Below are positions 15,380-26,884 of a DNA stretch of 39,298 bases, one piece after another (within the stretch, counting starts at the first letter, position 1; each line of letters opens with the position of its first letter). The notes under the pieces are model-generated. The model saw only the letters and a program-made list of their open reading frames with translations. It was not told where the DNA came from and did not search any database. Made by a program: the position numbers and the translations under genes. The DNA is from Deltaproteobacteria bacterium HGW-Deltaproteobacteria-14. GTDB lineage: Bacteria > Myxococcota_A > UBA9042 > PHBI01. The DNA lies in assembly GCA_002841945.1 (NCBI GenBank), contig PHBI01000041.1:1-39298 (forward strand), written 5' to 3'.

Positions 15380-17249
15380 GACGCAGTCCGTCCGAGGGCT
15401 TGAGGCGGCTGGCTTGAAGGGAGGGGTAGAGCGTCGCCAGCAGGCAGATGCCGAGGGCGGCGAGGCCGATGATGACGAGCTCGAAGGCGTCGAGCTTGAC
15501 CGGCAGATCGGTGATGTAGAACTCGCGGGGCAGCGCGATCCCCTGGGCGATGAGGACGAGCGCGGTGCCGATCCCGAGCGGCACCCCGGCGAGGATCCCG
15601 AAGCCGCCGATGAAGGTGCCCACCACCATGAAGGCGCGCACGATGCTCCGGTCCGACGCGCCGAGGGCCTTCAGCACGGCGATCTCGCGCACCTTCTCGA
15701 CCACCAGCATCACCAGCGAGCTGACGATGAGGAGGGCGGCGACGAGGATGATGAAGCCCAGGATGATCAACATCACGATGCGCTCGAGCTGGAGCGCGCT
15801 GAAGAGGTTCTTGTTGCGCTCCTGCCAGTCGGAGGCCTTCAAGCCCGGGAAGCGGGCCTTCAGGACGTCGCGCACCGCGGCGAGCACGGTCGGGGCGTCC
15901 TCGGCGCGGGTCAGTCGCGCCTCGAGGCGGTTCAGATCACCGCCATAGTTGAAAAAGCGCTCGGCGTCCGAGGTCGCCATATACGCGAGGTTCTGATCGT
16001 AGTCGTACATCCCGGTGCGGAAGATCCCGGCGACGCGGAACGAGCGCAGCTTGGGACGCAGGCCGGTCGGGCCGACGTCGCCGTCGGGGGAGATGAGCTG
16101 CACCTCCATGCCGACGTCGACGAGCAGGGTGTTGTTGGCGAGCTCCGAGCCGAGCAGGATCCCCGGCAGCAGCGCGGCGCGGGGGGACGTCCCGACGATC
16201 GGCGCGAAGGTCTCGTCGTCGTCGCCCGCGTCGTCGCCCGCGTCACCGTCGGGGGGCGCCAGGTCGAAGAGGTCCGCGCCGCTCGTGTAGCGGTAGCGGT
16301 CGGGGATGAGCGCCTCGGGGCGCGTGATCCAGCGGACGGAGCCGCTGATCACCGAGCCCTCGAGCTGCTGTGAGTGGGCCAGCGCGTCGTCGCTCATCCC
16401 CTTGACGGTCACGTCCTTGCCGATGCCGGTGGGCGACGAGATCATGACCTCGCCGGTGACGAAGGCGTGGGCCTCCGCGACCCCGGGGAGGGCGGCGATC
16501 TCCGACTCGAGGGCGAGGCCGTCGCCGAGCGCGCCGTCCGGGCGCTGGGGCTCGATGACGATGTGGGCGTTGGTCCGCAGGATCTTCTGGCGGAGATCGC
16601 TCTGCAGGCCGTGCATCACGCCGAGGACGACGATGAGCGCCCAGATCCCGATCGAGACGCCGACGATGCTGATGAAGGTCGGGAGCGTCACGGCGAAGCG
16701 CTGACCGATCACCGGCAGCGGGGCCGGTCCCGGGCGTCGCCCGAGGACGAGCCCCGCGACCCCCACGAGGAAGAAGACGCCGCCGAGGATCAGCAGCGCG
16801 ACCTGCACGGCGGTGGCGAAGTCGGGGCTGACCGCGTCGGCGACGGCGTTCCAGGTGCGCGGCGACTGCAAGAGCAGGAGCCCGCCGAAGGCGCCGAGCC
16901 CCGCGCCGAGCAGGGCGAGCTTGCGCTTGGGGGTGCGCGCCAGCATCCGGTGCCACGAGCCGTGGAGCGAGCTCATGACCGTCCGGCCCTTGCGCTGGCT
17001 GCGCAGCAGCTTCCAGCCGATGAAGCGATGGAGCCGGCGCCGGGCGAAGCGGTCGCCGACCACCCCGAAGACCAGGATGTAGACCGAGGTGATCACCGTC
17101 GTGACGACGACCACCGCGCAGATCACGAGAAAGAGCGAGATGCCGTTCTGCGCGAGGTACGCCGTCTGCGGCGAGGCGTCCGCCAACAACCCGAAGAAGG
17201 CGAGGGCGAGCCCCGCGATCACGGTCAGGATGATGAGCAGTCGCGCCAA
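15372..17249 (-). CDS. LolC/LolE-type lipoprotein-releasing permease with extra N-terminal membrane region
   Basis: Inner-membrane subunit that works with LolD. The C-terminal two-thirds are canonical: TFISIVGVSIGIWALIVVLGVMHGLQ (about residue 213), RTNAHIVIEP, a MacB-like periplasmic domain, then three FtsX-type helices ending LLATLYPSLQASRLKPSDGLRHG. At 625 aa it is about 200 residues longer than LolC or LolE. The surplus is N-terminal: two membrane segments (residues 4-24 and 36-62), then the usual amphipathic start FIGWKLLRSQRKGR, then two more segments (about 108-128 and 144-170). Thus the normal cytosolic start helix is split from TM1 by an inserted hairpin. A single permease suggests a homodimeric LolF-like arrangement. 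It begins 14 bp after lysS. Confidence 0.9.
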   Translation of the reverse strand: MARLLIILTVIAGLALAFFGLLADASPQTAYLAQNGISLFLVICAVVVVTTVITSVYILVFGVVGDRFARRRLHRFIGWKLLRSQRKGRTVMSSLHGSWHRMLARTPKRKLALLGAGLGAFGGLLLLQSPRTWNAVADAVSPDFATAVQVALLILGGVFFLVGVAGLVLGRRPGPAPLPVIGQRFAVTLPTFISIVGVSIGIWALIVVLGVMHGLQSDLRQKILRTNAHIVIEPQRPDGALGDGLALESEIAALPGVAEAHAFVTGEVMISSPTGIGKDVTVKGMSDDALAHSQQLEGSVISGSVRWITRPEALIPDRYRYTSGADLFDLAPPDGDAGDDAGDDDETFAPIVGTSPRAALLPGILLGSELANNTLLVDVGMEVQLISPDGDVGPTGLRPKLRSFRVAGIFRTGMYDYDQNLAYMATSDAERFFNYGGDLNRLEARLTRAEDAPTVLAAVRDVLKARFPGLKASDWQERNKNLFSALQLERIVMLIILGFIILVAALLIVSSLVMLVVEKVREIAVLKALGASDRSIVRAFMVVGTFIGGFGILAGVPLGIGTALVLIAQGIALPREFYITDLPVKLDAFELVIIGLAALGICLLATLYPSLQASRLKPSDGLRHG

Positions 17250-17263
17250 CGAAAACCCCTACG

Positions 17264-18784
<1,521 letters not shown>

Positions 18785-18859
18785 GCGCGGGCGCTCCGAG
18801 AGGTTGGAGGAAGCGCCTCGGTCTCTAACAGACTTCGCTGCACCGCGCGAGACACTTTG

Positions 18860-18879
18860 GCCCCGCCGGCGGCCGGGGC
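18860..18879 (-). terminator. GC hairpin just after the isopropylmalate synthase-like gene
   Basis: GCCCCG, an 8-nt loop and CGGGGC, 4 bp after the stop on the minus strand; then CAAAG, no T-run. A weak terminator at best. Confidence 0.35.
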
Positions 18880-18883
18880 GAGG

Positions 18884-20143
18884 TCACGTCACGGTCGGGC
18901 TGACGGTGTCCTGGACGATGCGGTAGAGCTCGTCGTCGGTGAGCGTCCGGTGCGAGCGTTTCGCCGCGAGGAAGATCTTGGCGACCAGGGCCGGGTTCGC
19001 GGGGATCCCGTGGGTGGCGAGCCACGCGATGACGTTGGACTCGCCCGACATCGGCCCGACCTCGATGACCTGCACCTTGCCGACGATGGCGGCCGGGATC
19101 CCGCTGTAGACGCGGTCCTCGGCCCACTCGCCGCCCTTCTCCCGGGCCTTCATGAGCGCCGCCGCGTGGACCCCGGTGCCGGTCCGGAACGCGTCCTGGC
19201 CGACCACGGGGTAGTTGTGTGGGATGGGGCGGCCGGTCGCCCGGCTCGCCAGCTCGCAGTAGGGCATCAGCCCGTGGAGATCGTGGTCGTAGAGGCCGAG
19301 CAGGCCCAGGTTCACGAGCAGCTGATCCATCGCGGTGTTGCCGACGCGCTCGCCGAGGCCGAGCGCCGTGCCGTGGACCCGGTCGCAGCCGTGCTCGACG
19401 GCGACGAGGGCGTTGACGAGCGCGAGGCCGCGATCGTTGTGCCCGTGGAAGTCGAGCCCGACGTGGGTCGCGCCCAGGCGGTCGAGGAGCCCCCGGGTCC
19501 AGTCGAAGAGCGCCCGGATGCCGTCCGGGGTCGCGTGGCCGACGGTGTCGCAGTGGATGAGGCGCGTCGCGCCCTCGTCGATGGCCACTCGGAAGAGGTC
19601 GCCGAGGACGTCGGGGTGGGCGCGCGCCGTGTCTTCGGTCACGAACGCGACCTGCAGCCCGGCCCGGACCCCGAGGCGAACCGCGTCGCGGGTCATGGCC
19701 CGCATCCGCTCGGGGGTCCATCCCTCGGTGTAGGCCCGGATGGGGCTCGCCCCGAGGAAGGTGAGCACCTCGATCGGGACGCCGGTCGTCTGGGAGATGT
19801 CGATGATCGGCGTGACGTCGGCCGCGAGGGTGCGACCGGCGCACGCCGCGCGGATCTTGAGCCCCTTGTCCCGGATGTGCTGGCAGAGCGCGGTGACGTG
19901 CCGCACGTGGCGCAACCCCGCGCCGGGGAGGCCGATGTCGGCGACCTGGATGCCCAGCCCGTCCATCAGCTCGAGGAGGCGCTTCTTGTCCTCGATGGAC
20001 GGGTTGGCGACGCTCGGCGACTGGAGCCCGTCGCGGAGCGTCTCGTCGAGGAGCTGGACGGGCGCGTCATGGCGATGCGACGAGACCCCCACGAGGTTCC
20101 AGTCGAACACGAAGTCTGCAGCCGGTCCGCTCCCGTCGTACAC
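18884..20143 (-). CDS. Isopropylmalate/homocitrate synthase-like enzyme lacking the regulatory domain
   Basis: A DRE-TIM metallolyase-superfamily enzyme that condenses an acyl-CoA (usually acetyl-CoA) with a 2-oxo acid. Key residues: RDGLQ (37-41), the metal-binding HGHND, GLGERVGNT and, after the barrel, a helical subdomain (TGTGVHAAALMK, DRVYSGIPAAIVG, SGESNVIAWL) typical of synthases rather than lyases. At 419 aa it ends after the subdomains and has no LeuA dimerisation/feedback domain of about 120 residues. The start is GTG at 20143, one base after the thiolase stop, so translation is coupled. Neighbours are a thiolase and an isopropylmalate dehydrogenase-like gene. The substrate oxo-acid (2-oxoisovalerate, 2-oxoglutarate, pyruvate or other) is unresolved. 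Confidence 0.82.
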   Translation of the reverse strand: MYDGSGPAADFVFDWNLVGVSSHRHDAPVQLLDETLRDGLQSPSVANPSIEDKKRLLELMDGLGIQVADIGLPGAGLRHVRHVTALCQHIRDKGLKIRAACAGRTLAADVTPIIDISQTTGVPIEVLTFLGASPIRAYTEGWTPERMRAMTRDAVRLGVRAGLQVAFVTEDTARAHPDVLGDLFRVAIDEGATRLIHCDTVGHATPDGIRALFDWTRGLLDRLGATHVGLDFHGHNDRGLALVNALVAVEHGCDRVHGTALGLGERVGNTAMDQLLVNLGLLGLYDHDLHGLMPYCELASRATGRPIPHNYPVVGQDAFRTGTGVHAAALMKAREKGGEWAEDRVYSGIPAAIVGKVQVIEVGPMSGESNVIAWLATHGIPANPALVAKIFLAAKRSHRTLTDDELYRIVQDTVSPTVT

Positions 20144-20144
20144 G

Positions 20145-21341
20145 TCACGCCTCCAGCGCTTCGAGCAACACCGCGATGCCCTGTCCGCCTCCGATGCACG
20201 CCGAGCCGAGGCCCAGGCGCGCGCCACGGTTGCGGAGCGCGTACGCGAGGTGCGCGGTGATGCGAGAGCCGCTCGCCGCGAGCGGGTGCCCGACCGCGAT
20301 CGCGCCGCCGTCCACGTTGGTCTTGTCCCGGTCGAGGCCGAGCTCGCGCTCGACGGCGAGGTACTGCGGCGAGAACGCCTCGTTGACCTCGATGAGATCG
20401 ATGTCGGAGAGCTCGAGCTGGGCCATCCGCAGGGCGTTGCGGATCGCCGGCGCCGGGCCGATGCCCATCACCGTCGGGTCCACCCCTGCGACGCCCCAGG
20501 CCACGAGCCGCGCGATCGGCCGCCAGCCGCGCGCCTCGGCGGCCTCTCGGCTGGTCACGAGCAGCGCGCCCGCCCCGTCGTTGATCCCGGACGCGTTGCC
20601 CGCGGTGATCATCCCGTCCTTGCGGAAGGCCGGGCGCAGCTTCGCGAGCGTCGCCGGCGTCGTCTCCGGGCGGTTGTGCTCGTCGCTGGCCACGATCACG
20701 TCGCCCTTGCGTCCGGGGATGACGACCGGGGCGATCTCGTCCACCAGGGCGCCGTTCTGCTGCGCCGCAGCAAAACGAGCCTGGCTGATCGCAGCGTACT
20801 CGTCCGCCTGGACACGGCTGATATCATATTGCAGTGCAAGCTTCTCGGCCGTCTCGGACATCGGCTGGCCGGTGTAGCGATCGGTGAGCGACTCGCTGAG
20901 GTAGTCGCCGAGGGGCGCCTGCCCGTAGCGGATGCCGAAGCGCGCGTTCCACAGGCAGTGTGGCACCTGGCTCATGGACTCGGTGCCGCCGCACAGGACG
21001 ATCTCGGCCTGGCCGGTGAGGATCTCCATCGCGCCGCTGACGACGCTCTGAAAGCCCGAGCCGCAGAGTCGGTTCAACGTCAGCGCCGGCACGTGGACGG
21101 GGACGCCCACCTTCAGCCCGATGTGGCGCGTCAGATAGATGGCGTCGGGGCTCGACTGGATGACGTTGCCGAAGATCACGTGATCGACGTCGGCCGGGTC
21201 GGCGCCGACCTGCTCGAGCGCGGCGCGGGCGGCGTGCACGCCGAGCTCGGTCGCGGTCAGGCCCTTGAGCGAGCCGCCGAAGGTGCCAAAGGGCGTCCGC
21301 TTGGCGGCGACGATCACGATATCCCGGGGGAGGGACTTCAT
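20145..21341 (-). CDS. Acetyl-CoA C-acyltransferase (thiolase)
   Basis: A 398-aa thiolase that joins or cleaves acyl-CoA chains. The catalytic triad is complete: Cys93 (LNRLCGSGFQ), His in GGAIAVGHPLAASG and Cys382 (ACIGGGQG). NEAFSPQYLA is the NEAF motif. GAGG lies 8 nt before the ATG. It sits between the dehydrogenase-like gene and the synthase-like gene, one base from the latter. A 100-bp stretch (20755-20845) uses codons unlike the rest (CTT, GCA, CAA, TAT, GAT, TTT, CGT) although the protein stays conserved there, and carries two dyads. Whether it acts in synthesis or breakdown is not shown. Confidence 0.93.
   Translation of the reverse strand: MKSLPRDIVIVAAKRTPFGTFGGSLKGLTATELGVHAARAALEQVGADPADVDHVIFGNVIQSSPDAIYLTRHIGLKVGVPVHVPALTLNRLCGSGFQSVVSGAMEILTGQAEIVLCGGTESMSQVPHCLWNARFGIRYGQAPLGDYLSESLTDRYTGQPMSETAEKLALQYDISRVQADEYAAISQARFAAAQQNGALVDEIAPVVIPGRKGDVIVASDEHNRPETTPATLAKLRPAFRKDGMITAGNASGINDGAGALLVTSREAAEARGWRPIARLVAWGVAGVDPTVMGIGPAPAIRNALRMAQLELSDIDLIEVNEAFSPQYLAVERELGLDRDKTNVDGGAIAVGHPLAASGSRITAHLAYALRNRGARLGLGSACIGGGQGIAVLLEALEA
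20758..20772. repeat. Low-GC dyad e in the thiolase gene
   Basis: TGCTGCG, one base, CGCAGCA; flanked by TTC and AAA. Related to the dyads at 5104, 22681 and 37795. Confidence 0.5.
20829..20839. repeat. Low-GC dyad b in the thiolase gene
   Basis: TTGCA-G-TGCAA, in a run of unusual AT-rich codons. Contains TGCAGTGCA, also found at 5111 and 37799. Confidence 0.5.
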
Positions 21342-21432
21342 GGTGGAGACCTCATTGAGTCGTGCGCGTTGGGGGGTTGCGCTTTTCGCAGTTGCCCGCG
21401 CGGCGCCTCACGACGGCGAGCGGTTCGCTTCG

Positions 21433-21462
21433 AGTATCAGGGGGATCCCGTCCCCGACGCAA
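21433..21462 (-). promoter_or_regulatory. Candidate internal promoter for the thiolase and synthase-like genes
   Basis: On the minus strand, TTGCGT (21462-21457), an 18-nt spacer and GATACT (21438-21433). The spacer contains the dyad GGGGA-5 nt-TCCCC, which could be an operator. It lies in the 170-bp gap after the dehydrogenase gene. Confidence 0.35.
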
Positions 21463-21511
21463 AGGACTCGCTCACGCAAGAACGCCGATTTTCGCTCGTG
21501 AGCCCGCTTCA

Positions 21512-22579
21512 TCAGGGCTTGCGGCCTGTCGGGCGAGCGAGCCTGCGCCGCACTGCAGCGCCGGTTTGACCGGTGGTCAATGATCCGCCGAGGTCGGCGG
21601 GAGTGTCGCCGTCGAGGATGGTCCGTTCGACCGCCTGCTCGATGAGGGCGGCGCTGTCCTCGTCGCCGAGGAAGCGCGCCATCATCGCGGCGCTCAGGAT
21701 GGCCGCGAGCGGGTTCGCGCGGCCGGTCCCGGCGATGTCGGGGGCGGAGCCGTGGACCGGCTCGAAGAGCCCGAACCGGCCCGGGTGGATGTTGCCGCTC
21801 GGCGCGAGCCCGAGCCCGCCGACGACCTGTGCGGCGACGTCGCTCAGGATGTCGCCGATGAAGTTGCTCGCGACGATGACCTGAAAGCGCTCCGGGGCGC
21901 GCACCAGCTCCATCGCGGCGGTGTCGGCGTAGAGCGCGATCGACTCGATGTCGGGGTAGTCGGTGCGGACCTGGCGGAAGGCGCGGTCCCAGACGCCGTG
22001 GGCCCAGGTGATGGCGTTGTGCTTGGACGCCATGCAGACGTTGCGGCGACCGCTCTTGCGAGCGAACTCGAACGCCGCCCGGATGATGCGCTCGGTGCCG
22101 CGCCAGGTCGCGATCATCTGGTTGGTCGCGACCTCCTCGTCGGTGCCCGGCCGGAGGCTGCCGCCGATGTTGACGTAGAGCCCCTCGGTGTTCTCGCGGA
22201 AGATGACGAGGTCGATGTCGCCGGTGTCGTAGCCCTTGAGCGGGCACAGCGCGGCCGACTCGAGCCGGGCGGGGCGCAGGTTGATGAACAGATCGAAGCG
22301 CATCCGCGCGCCCAGCAGGATGTCCTTGCCGTGGCGCATGTCGGGGATCCGCGGGTCCCCGAGGGCGCCGAGCAAGATGGCGTCGTGATCGATGGGGAGG
22401 CGGGCGAAGGCGTCGGGCGGGATCGTGACCCCGGTGCGGAGCGTGTATTCTGCTCCGTATGGCAGCTCGGCAAACGAATATCGCCCTGGCGCTGCGGCAG
22501 ACAGCGTCGCCATCGCCTCTTCCGTGACCTCGGGTCCGATCCCGTCTCCGCCGATAACCGCGATGCGATGCGACATCAT
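21512..22579 (-). CDS. Isocitrate/isopropylmalate dehydrogenase-family enzyme
   Basis: An NAD(P)-dependent beta-decarboxylating dehydrogenase of 2-hydroxyacids, 355 aa. The N-terminal IAVIGGDGIGPEV, the substrate loop LLGALGDPR...RFDLFINLRPARL, RENTEGLY, ASKHNAI, the metal-site Asp residues (YADTAAMEL, FIGDILSDVAAQVVGGLG) and the cofactor region FEPVHGSAPDIAGTGRANP are intact. The substrate loop GDPRIPDMRHGKDILLGARMRFD is not a textbook LeuB loop and recalls tartrate/D-malate dehydrogenases, so substrate is open. First gene of the set with the thiolase and synthase-like genes. Start: ATG at 22579, or the ATG one codon later. An extended -10 promoter and several dyads lie upstream. Confidence 0.88.
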   Translation of the reverse strand: MMSHRIAVIGGDGIGPEVTEEAMATLSAAAPGRYSFAELPYGAEYTLRTGVTIPPDAFARLPIDHDAILLGALGDPRIPDMRHGKDILLGARMRFDLFINLRPARLESAALCPLKGYDTGDIDLVIFRENTEGLYVNIGGSLRPGTDEEVATNQMIATWRGTERIIRAAFEFARKSGRRNVCMASKHNAITWAHGVWDRAFRQVRTDYPDIESIALYADTAAMELVRAPERFQVIVASNFIGDILSDVAAQVVGGLGLAPSGNIHPGRFGLFEPVHGSAPDIAGTGRANPLAAILSAAMMARFLGDEDSAALIEQAVERTILDGDTPADLGGSLTTGQTGAAVRRRLARPTGRKP

Positions 22580-22593
22580 TCGCCTCGATTCCG

Positions 22594-22620
22594 GTCGAGC
22601 CGGCCAGCCCGCGGCTCGAC
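22594..22620 (-). promoter_or_regulatory. 8-bp perfect hairpin at the predicted 5' end of the dehydrogenase transcript
   Basis: GTCGAGCC, 11 nt, GGCTCGAC. On the minus strand it begins at the predicted transcription start (about 22621) and ends 15 nt before the ATG. Confidence 0.55.
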
Positions 22621-22627
22621 GAGCGGC

Positions 22628-22636
22628 ATCATAGCA
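22628..22636 (-). promoter_or_regulatory. Extended -10 promoter of the dehydrogenase-like gene
   Basis: TGC followed by TATGAT (22633-22628), five matches to TATAAT. No good -35 is seen, as is usual for TGn promoters. Confidence 0.5.
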
Positions 22637-22652
22637 GCGTTCTGTGGAACGC
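22637..22652. promoter_or_regulatory. Operator-like dyad next to the extended -10
   Basis: GCGTTC-TGTG-GAACGC, a perfect 6-bp inverted repeat that abuts the TGnTATGAT element on its upstream side, where a regulator would block or aid polymerase. Confidence 0.45.
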
Positions 22653-22680
22653 CTAGACTTCGTCCTGTTTGGGCTCGCGT

Positions 22681-22697
22681 TTGTTGCGATGCAGCAA
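22681..22697. repeat. Low-GC dyad d in the divergent spacer
   Basis: TTGTTGC-GAT-GCAGCAA, 7-bp arms with one G:T-type mismatch, midway between the two divergent genes. A second dyad, CGCTCG-CTT-CGAGCG, follows at 22709-22723. Confidence 0.5.
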
Positions 22698-22755
22698 TCC
22701 GCTCCCCCCGCTCGCTTCGAGCGATGTCGCTTCGGCTTCCCGACGGGGCTGAAAC

Positions 22756-22764
22756 TGATATGGT
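22756..22764 (+). promoter_or_regulatory. Extended -10 element of hutH (leaderless)
   Basis: TGA followed by TATGGT (22759-22764, four matches to TATAAT). A start 6-7 nt later falls on the GTG at 22771, and no ribosome site is present between. Confidence 0.45.
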
Positions 22765-22770
22765 CCGGCC

Positions 22771-24312
22771 GTGAAAACTTCCAATCGCAAGATAGATCAG
22801 GTGCTCGTCGGCGAGCCGCTCGGGATCGAGGACGTCGTGGCGGTCGCGCTGCAGGACGCCCCGGTCGCGCTCTCGGCCCGCGGGCTGGCGGCGCTCGAGC
22901 GGGCGCGCGCGGCGGTAGAAGCGCTGCTGCACGACGCCGCGGGACCGACCTACGGGATCAACACGGGCTTCGGCGCGCTCGCGGAGGTCCGGATCCCGCC
23001 CGAGCAGCTCGAAGACCTCCAGCACAACCTGCTGCGGTCTCACGCCGTGGCCGTCGGGCCGCCGCTCGAGCGCAAGTACGTCCGGGCGATGATGCTCTTG
23101 CGTGCGCAGGTGCTGGCGCTCGGGTACTCCGGCGTGCGTCCGCTGATCGTCGAGCGGCTGGTCGCGATGCTGAACCGCCGGGTCCACCCCGTGATCCCGA
23201 GCCAGGGCTCGGTCGGCGCGTCCGGCGACCTGGCGCCGCTGGCGCACCTCGCGCTGGTGCTGACGGGGGAGGGCGAGGCGACCTACCACGGCGAGCAGGT
23301 GGCCGGGGGGCGCGCGATGACGCGGGCCGGGCTGGCCCCGGTGCGGCTGGCCGCCAAGGAGGGGCTGTCGCTCATCAACGGCACTCAGGGGATGCTCGCC
23401 ATCGGCGCGCTGTGCCTCGCGCGCGCCGAGCTGCTGGCGCAGACGGCGGACGTGACCGGCGCGATGACGATCGAGGCGCTCAAGGGCTCGGTGCGGCCCT
23501 TCGACGCGGCCATCGTCGAGGCGCGCCCGCACCCCGGGGCGCTGGCGGCGGCGGCGCACCTGCGCGCGCTCCTCGCCGACAGCGAGATCGTGCTGTCCCA
23601 CGCGCACTGCAGCGAGGTGCAGGACGCCTACTCGCTGCGCTGCATGCCCCAGGTCCACGGGGCCACGCGAGACATGCTGACCCACGTCCGGCGGGTGCTC
23701 GAGATCGAGCTGAACTCCGCCACCGACAACCCGCTGGTGCTCGGCGACGGGCGCGTGCAGTCGGGGGGCAACTTCCACGGCCAGCCGGTCGCGGCGGCGC
23801 TGGACGCGGCGGTCATCGCGATGGTGGACCTCGCGTCGATCAGCGAGCGCCGCATCGCGCAGCTCGTCGACCCGCACCTCAACCGCGGCCTGCCGCCGTT
23901 CTTGACGCCGCGCTCGGGTCTGAACTCGGGCTTCATGATGGCGCAGGTGACGGCGGCGTCGCTGGTGAGCGAGGCCAAGGCGATGTCGTTCCCGAAGAGC
24001 GTCGACACCATCCCGACCTCCGCCGATCGCGAGGATCACGTGTCGATGGGGATGACGGCCGCCCGCGCCTTCGACGCCGTCAACACCATCGTCGCTCACG
24101 TGCTCGCGATCGAGGCGCTGGTCGCCGGGCAGGGGATCGATCTCCGCGAACCGGCTCCCGGCCGCGGCGTGGCCCCCGCGCTCGCCCGGCTCCGCGAGGT
24201 CGTCCCGTTCCTCGAAGACGACCGCGCGCTCCACTACGACATCACCGCCGCGCGCGACCTCATCACGACGGGCGATCTGCTGGCCGTCGCGGACGCTGCC
24301 CTGGCCGAGTGA
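22771..24312 (+). CDS. hutH: Histidine ammonia-lyase
   Basis: Deaminates L-histidine to urocanate, the first step of histidine breakdown. The 513-aa length is normal. The prosthetic MIO group forms from Ala150-Ser151-Gly152 ([14 protein letters not shown]). The catalytic Tyr61 is in YGINTGFG. His91 in [10 protein letters not shown] and [12 protein letters not shown] support histidine rather than phenylalanine or tyrosine as substrate. The start is GTG at 22771; no Shine-Dalgarno is seen and an extended -10 ends 7 nt before it, suggesting a leaderless mRNA. No other hut genes are in the window. Divergent from the dehydrogenase-like gene and convergent with the DUF962 gene (12 bp apart). An aminomutase-type relative is possible but less likely. 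Confidence 0.92.
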   Translation: MKTSNRKIDQVLVGEPLGIEDVVAVALQDAPVALSARGLAALERARAAVEALLHDAAGPTYGINTGFGALAEVRIPPEQLEDLQHNLLRSHAVAVGPPLERKYVRAMMLLRAQVLALGYSGVRPLIVERLVAMLNRRVHPVIPSQGSVGASGDLAPLAHLALVLTGEGEATYHGEQVAGGRAMTRAGLAPVRLAAKEGLSLINGTQGMLAIGALCLARAELLAQTADVTGAMTIEALKGSVRPFDAAIVEARPHPGALAAAAHLRALLADSEIVLSHAHCSEVQDAYSLRCMPQVHGATRDMLTHVRRVLEIELNSATDNPLVLGDGRVQSGGNFHGQPVAAALDAAVIAMVDLASISERRIAQLVDPHLNRGLPPFLTPRSGLNSGFMMAQVTAASLVSEAKAMSFPKSVDTIPTSADREDHVSMGMTAARAFDAVNTIVAHVLAIEALVAGQGIDLREPAPGRGVAPALARLREVVPFLEDDRALHYDITAARDLITTGDLLAVADAALAE

Positions 24313-24324
24313 CGGCGACGTTGC

Positions 24325-24690
24325 CTAGGCGGCCGCCTCGGCAGCGTCGTCGGTCGCGTTGGCCACGGGCTGCTTCGGGAACATCACCGCGGCGCGCTCG
24401 AGCTCCTCGGGCATCTCGCCGGTGACGATCTTGCGCCACATCCGGAAGTCCGCGCGCAGCGACCACAGCGGGTAGGTGAACGTCGCCGGCCGGTTCTTCT
24501 CGAACACGTAGTGTCCGGCCCACGCGAACCCGTAGCCGGCCACCGGCAGCGCCGGCCACAGCAGCGGGTTCGGCGCCATCGCCATCACGAGGCTGGTGCC
24601 GATGAAGTGCAGCCGCCGGCAGGTGCGATCCTGGTGCTCCGACACGTAATAGGGCCAGAACTCCTCGTAGCTCTCGAAGCGCTTCGCCAT
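24325..24690 (-). CDS. DUF962 / Mpo1-like protein
   Basis: A 121-aa membrane-associated protein of the DUF962 family. The yeast member Mpo1 is an Fe(II)-dependent dioxygenase acting on 2-hydroxy fatty acids. Family hallmarks are visible: the N-terminal FESYEEFWPYYVSEHQDRTCRRLHFIGTS (His20 and His28), NPLLWPALPVAGYGFAWAGHYVFEKNRPATF and PLWSLRADFRMW. The His residues in YVSEH, RRLHFIGT and WAGHYVFEKN are the presumed iron ligands. Two membrane segments lie at about 30-65. The Ala-rich tail is not conserved. GGGGGAGGAGGAG precedes the ATG at 24690. Enzymatic activity here is inferred. Confidence 0.9.
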   Translation of the reverse strand: MAKRFESYEEFWPYYVSEHQDRTCRRLHFIGTSLVMAMAPNPLLWPALPVAGYGFAWAGHYVFEKNRPATFTYPLWSLRADFRMWRKIVTGEMPEELERAAVMFPKQPVANATDDAAEAAA

Positions 24691-24728
24691 CGTCTCTCCT
24701 CCTCCCCCTCGCTCTCTCTTCGGCGCCG

Positions 24729-24757
24729 GTTATGCTCGTGAACCGCCCACCGCGCAA
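24729..24757 (-). promoter_or_regulatory. Predicted promoter of the DUF962 gene
   Basis: On the minus strand, TTGCGC (24757-24752), 17 nt, CATAAC (24734-24729). The -10 is identical to that of the IHF gene. Confidence 0.5.
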
Positions 24758-24775
24758 GGCCGGGGCGGCGTAACG

Positions 24776-24840
24776 CACTGCAACCAAAGCGAAAGAAGGC
24801 GCCGCCGCGGGTGCGGGGCGCCTTCTTGTGCGTTGCAGTG
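24776..24840 (-). terminator. Compound hairpin terminator after dnaK
   Basis: AAGAAGGCGCC (24793-24803) pairs perfectly with GGCGCCTTCTT (24817-24827), and an inner CCGC/GCGG extends it. Outside it, CACTGCAAC (24776-24784) pairs perfectly with GTTGCAGTG (24832-24840). It starts 33 bp after the dnaK stop. The T-run is weak (TTCGCTTTGG). Confidence 0.65.
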
Positions 24841-24872
24841 GGGGCGGGGGTGAATCGCCCCCGGCCGAACCC

Positions 24873-26774
<1,902 letters not shown>

Positions 26775-26823
26775 GGAAGGATTCCTGCCTGTGGTCCGGT
26801 GAAAACGTGTGGCTGTTGGCCGG

Positions 26824-26839
26824 TGGGACGCGAGTCCCA
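26824..26839 (-). promoter_or_regulatory. Hairpin in the dnaK leader
   Basis: TGGGAC-4 nt-GTCCCA, a perfect 6-bp stem about 50 nt before the start codon. Confidence 0.4.
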
Positions 26840-26865
26840 GGGCCTCGCGGGTTGGAGCCGCGTCA

Positions 26866-26879
26866 CTGCCCCGCGGCAG
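26866..26879 (-). promoter_or_regulatory. Hairpin at the predicted 5' end of the dnaK transcript
   Basis: CTGCC-4 nt-GGCAG, a perfect 5-bp stem beginning at the predicted start (about 26878). Confidence 0.4.
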
Positions 26880-26884
26880 GGCGG

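Noticed and set aside
22637..22652. GTTC-N4-GAAC dyad as a LexA box
   Set aside because: Spacing and arms do not match the known LexA consensus of Bacillus-type or alphaproteobacterial sites, and the gene is not an SOS gene; left as an unassigned operator-like dyad.
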